A DNA stretch of 64,000 nt from Monilinia fructicola (Eukaryota; Ascomycota; Leotiomycetes; Helotiales; Sclerotiniaceae): NCBI GenBank assembly GCA_008692225.1, contig VICG01000005.1, positions 1,995,001 through 2,059,000 of the forward strand, given 5' to 3'. The notes beneath the pieces were generated by a model, which worked only from the letters and a program-made list of their open reading frames with translations, made no database searches and was not told the DNA's origin. The position numbers and the translations under genes were made by a program. Shown piece by piece: positions 60,613-64,000 of this stretch. Every line of letters starts with the position of its first letter. Positions within the stretch are counted from its first letter, which is position 1.

Positions 60613-62037
60613 TTCCGACAATATCTTATACTAAGTATAAAAATATCATCACATCTAGCTTTAATTAATTGCCTCTCTACCACACCCTTAACGCATCCAA
60701 TTCTCTTGTTTCTGGAAATTGAATGCTTTCATCAGGTTAATCCAAAGTTTGAGTCACATCTTCATTTCTCTCATTGCTCCCCTCTCCCCGGGGCCATTGC
60801 TTCATTTACCCGTATCCTCATTTATTACTCCCCATGTACCAAAACTCTTCAGATCCCCAGTCCGAAGCATAACATCCAAGATTGAAAAACCCAAAAATCA
60901 ATAGAGCGGGCCATTTTTATATTAGATACCTTCCAAGTGTGAGCGCGGGTGACGGAACGACGCTCACCTAGACAAATCGGTAGTCGAGATACCGTATGAG
61001 AGGAGAGCTTACCCAATCAGGTAACAAGGAATCAGATATAAGATCATGATAAACATGGAATAAATCAATCACACGTTCGGAGCTCGACCTTCTATTTTGA
61101 GTCTTGTCTTGTCATGATAGATGGAGATAGTTCTCATCAAACCTTTCGAAACGGGCAAAGATAGCAAGTAGTTCTTGTTCTTCTACCCAAAACTTTTCCC
61201 TTCTTTTTCTCTTCTCTTCTCATCAAACCTCTCAAAGCGTGCAAGAATAATAAATCGTTCTTCTGCTGAACATTTTTCCTTCTCTTCTCCTTTCCTCTCT
61301 TCTGTTCTCTTCTCTTCCCTTCCTTGTCTCCCTCGACTCTCAACTTCTCAAGAAACTTTACAGAATGCCTAGGTCTCTTCTACCATCCATTGATGGATGA
61401 TAAATGCAGTAACCCGGGTCTCGGATATGCCGATATTGGAAAGAGATTTACATTAAATTTGTTCCAGAAAGGTCGATTTTTATCATTAATAATAGGTTTG
61501 CATTGGTTTTTTATTTACTTGAATGGTTGATTAAAAGGGCAATAGTCTCAAAAAGTTAAAAGGGTCTTTTGGGGGGGTTGTCCCTTTAAATGAATCTTTT
61601 GAAGAAAAGGAGAAATAATGACGTCTTTATTGATATCTGGTTCTTCTATTCCGATACATGTTTGATGTAAATCCGGAACAATGAGAATGAGCAATGAGCA
61701 TGGGGAGAATGAGAATCGGGATGGAGTTGATATTGATATTGATATTGATTATGATAATGATATGGTGTTGATGTTGATAAATGTTTCGATAAAGTGGGTA
61801 TGTATTCAAGTATTGATGTAAGATTACTTTATTAAATATCACAAGATTGACCGACTGACTTGACTGACTGAGTATAATTTGAAGTTCGAGCCCAACTTAA
61901 AGCTTACTTTATGTTTTTATATTTAAATAGAAATTATCAATATTATTACAAACAATTTAACTTTATGCATCTTTTTTTCTATTAAGTTAGATACAGTACA
62001 AAAGCGCTCATTATATGAAAAGAGAGCGCGGATCCTC

Positions 62038-62154
62038 ACGTCAGTCAGTCAGTCAGTCAGTCAGTCAGTCAGTCAGTCAGTCAGTCAGTCAGTCAGTCAG
62101 TCAGTCAGTCAGTCAGTCAGTCAGTCAGTCAGTCAGTCAGTCAGTCAGTCAGTC
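62038..62154. repeat. (CAGT)n tetranucleotide microsatellite, about 29 units
   Basis: An essentially perfect CAGT array across 117 bp, the longest uninterrupted simple repeat in the window. Confidence 0.97.
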
Positions 62155-64000
62155 CAGTCAGTCCATCAATCAGTCCATCAGTTAGTGAGTACATATTTGA
62201 ATTTTAGAAAAGAAAAACCCCTCCATCATCAACCTTTGCCCCTTCATCAAGAAGTCTGGAAGCGATGATGCACCTAGTAGCCAATGCCCAAGAGTTGAGA
62301 GCTGACATTGTTTTAATTAGGCTTTCTGTGAACTTGAACTCAAATCAGGTCCTCGAGAGTCGATATCTATTTCTATCCATATTTTGCTAATCATACTCGG
62401 GTTCACGGTAAGTAATTTAATTACGGCTCACAGATCAACGAAATGAAGCTTCATCCTTTTGAACAACCCCTCGTGCATTGTGTACAGTGCATTTTTCGTA
62501 CCTGAATGATGGATGATACTGTACTGTAATAATAATATAATAATCTCCGGTTCACCCAACCGAATTGTTCCACCTTAAATACAAAAAATCATCCATGAAA
62601 CTCTCTCCACCGAGTCCACTTGAACATTATTTTCATGTTCAAGCCATCCATCCACCCACGCGACGCCAAGGCCAAAAAGAAACGTCCAGCTGAATTACTG
62701 ATCATCTCTTTAGATGAGACTCGAGGGAAGAGCGAGAAAGTCAATTTCATGATTCACACGCTTACAGCTGCTCCGTCAATATCATCATCATGACCATTAT
62801 TGGGAAGAGGAAAAATAATCACGAGAGAATGTCCCACGTTTGGAAATGGCATCTGCAATTGGTTGCACAGCTTTTGATGTCATCAACAAGGATCAATGTC
62901 TATCAAGCATTTTACCCGCATGGCCAAACAAAAACGATTTGGATGCTTGTTTGTACCACATAAAACCAACTACGCTTGCAGTTGTGTTTCGTATATTCCT
63001 GGGGGGGTGTTGTGTCATGTGAGTTGGCCGATATACTGTACTTGACACGGCGCGTTTTCCCCTTTGTTGCGTGGAGAACCACGTTTTTGATATGATTGTA
63101 CAGTATCGAAAGATTGGGGCTCAAAACTATACTGCATCACCGCAGCACGCCAGCCTACACGAAGCATTCCGGAGGTCCGTGATTATATACAGAATCGTTC
63201 CGAGACCAGTTGAAAAGATCATTTCCTAGCCAGCCACAACTACTCAATAAATTTACGGAGTAGATGGCGTGGGGTGTTGATTGCAAGATACCAATCAATA
63301 CACCAATGAAAATATCTTCTCAGCACATTGCTCCTCTCTAATCTTCAGCAGCTGACAATCTGTTATCAAAGATATGTGTTGAGGCATACGTATCTAGGTG
63401 GTATTTGATAAGAACAGTCGACGTGGTAGCAATATCTTATCTTGTCTTTCGATTCCAATAGAACTACTCGAGTACCAGCAATTGCTTCACAAGTTATCTT
63501 CGACTAATCGCACACCTCAACCATTCTTATGTAATGATTTGGAGAGAAAACCAACATACAGATTATACTAATCTCACACCCGGAAAAACATAAATAAATC
63601 CACATAAACACACCAAACAAAGCTCGCTAAAATAGTAAATCCAACCTCGGTAAACAACAACGTTGGCGTACCACGGTTATGAAATTTAATATCACTTCCT
63701 TATCACCATCACCAAAAGTCGATGAATCATCGAAAAGACCCACAATGTTAGGACCATTCTGCCCCAGTTTTCCCCAAGACAAACGCGCGGTAAAGGGTGT
63801 AGGATCGGAATGGAGAAAGGTATTACCGCGTTGCCTCGGTATGGCGTCTGTTCTGTACTCTATTTCGTAACTTTTCCTTGTGTCTCCCCTTTCATTTTCT
63901 TAGATTCGCTTCACTTCTATCGATAGTTGTGGTAGACTATAGATTTCTTTTTGTTGATATAGATTCCCGTCTTGTATACTAGGCACATTTCTTTTAGTCC

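Larger units (their letters stand above)
59441..64000. other. AT-rich and repeat-rich terminal region, no supported gene
   Basis: Contains a TTGATT-type array (59675-59760), an AT-rich island (about 59885-60660), CTTTTCTC-type pyrimidine stretches (61195-61320), GATATT repeats near 61731-61760 and a long CAGT array (62038-62154). No ORF has protein-like features. The last kilobase may be upstream of a gene beyond the window, but nothing shows it. Confidence 0.5.

Noticed and set aside
60492..60683. Leu-Lys-Tyr repeat protein on minus
   Set aside because: Direct product of the 9-bp TTTAAATAC array in an ORF-poor AT island.
61880..61900. T-loop-like GTTCGAGCCC suggesting a tRNA
   Set aside because: No matching acceptor stem, D arm or anticodon arm could be drawn around it.
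1..64000. CRISPR array, bacterial operon signals or rRNA operon
   Set aside because: Tandem repeats here are spacer-less microsatellites, genes have spliceosomal introns, and no rRNA-like sequence was noticed.

Overview
The window looks like nuclear DNA of a filamentous ascomycete fungus. The genes carry short (about 50-190 nt) spliceosomal introns with fungal GTATGT/GTAAGT-type donors, and they encode fungal families: a velvet regulator, a HET-domain protein, an MFS sugar transporter, an UNC93-like transporter, SPO7, PIK1 and CTP synthase. Gene families and AT-rich islands would fit Leotiomycetes (Helotiales, Sclerotiniaceae), but that is a weak inference.

Layout, left to right: the 3' part of a SPO7 homologue (+, 3-891); a six-exon sugar transporter (-, 3347-5138); a divergent 2.8 kb intergenic region; a phosphatidylinositol 4-kinase PIK1 (+, 7914-11029); a small putative Myb-like protein (-, 12065-12784); an UNC93-like membrane protein (-, 15675-17534). 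Then comes roughly 12 kb without a credible gene, packed with microsatellites and holding AT-rich inverted-repeat elements. After it: a coiled-coil hypothetical protein (-, 29421-30661); two more inverted-repeat elements; a kinase with a C-terminal ubiquitin-like domain (+, 33817-36737); CTP synthase URA7 (-, 37627-39710); a velvet protein (-, 40908-42076); a HET-domain protein (+, 48155-50184); a 7 kb gene-poor stretch; a Prr1/2-like Ser/Thr kinase (-, 57087-59391); and a final AT-rich and microsatellite-rich stretch.

Three things stand out. (1) Almost every conserved gene needs one to four small frame corrections, usually one surplus base in a short homopolymer. I count 20 in ten genes, about one per kilobase of coding sequence. 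With them applied, every gene with a resolvable structure has a total CDS length divisible by three. This points to systematic sequence error rather than ten pseudogenes, and naive gene prediction here will fail. (2) CTP synthase appears to contain a 57-nt AT-AC intron with otherwise U2-like signals (ATATGT donor, GCTAAC branch site). (3) Three ORF-free, AT-rich elements of about 800-825 bp with long terminal inverted repeats, plus one smaller one, lie between 18 and 33 kb. One is flanked by a perfect 10-bp direct repeat and looks like a Mutator-type non-autonomous element.

The genes do not form an obvious cluster or pathway. Most are housekeeping (lipid phosphatase regulation, phosphoinositide signalling, nucleotide synthesis) or regulatory (velvet, kinases). 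The HET gene and the kinase-ubiquitin-like gene are the accessory-type loci. Both border repeat-rich or gene-poor DNA.
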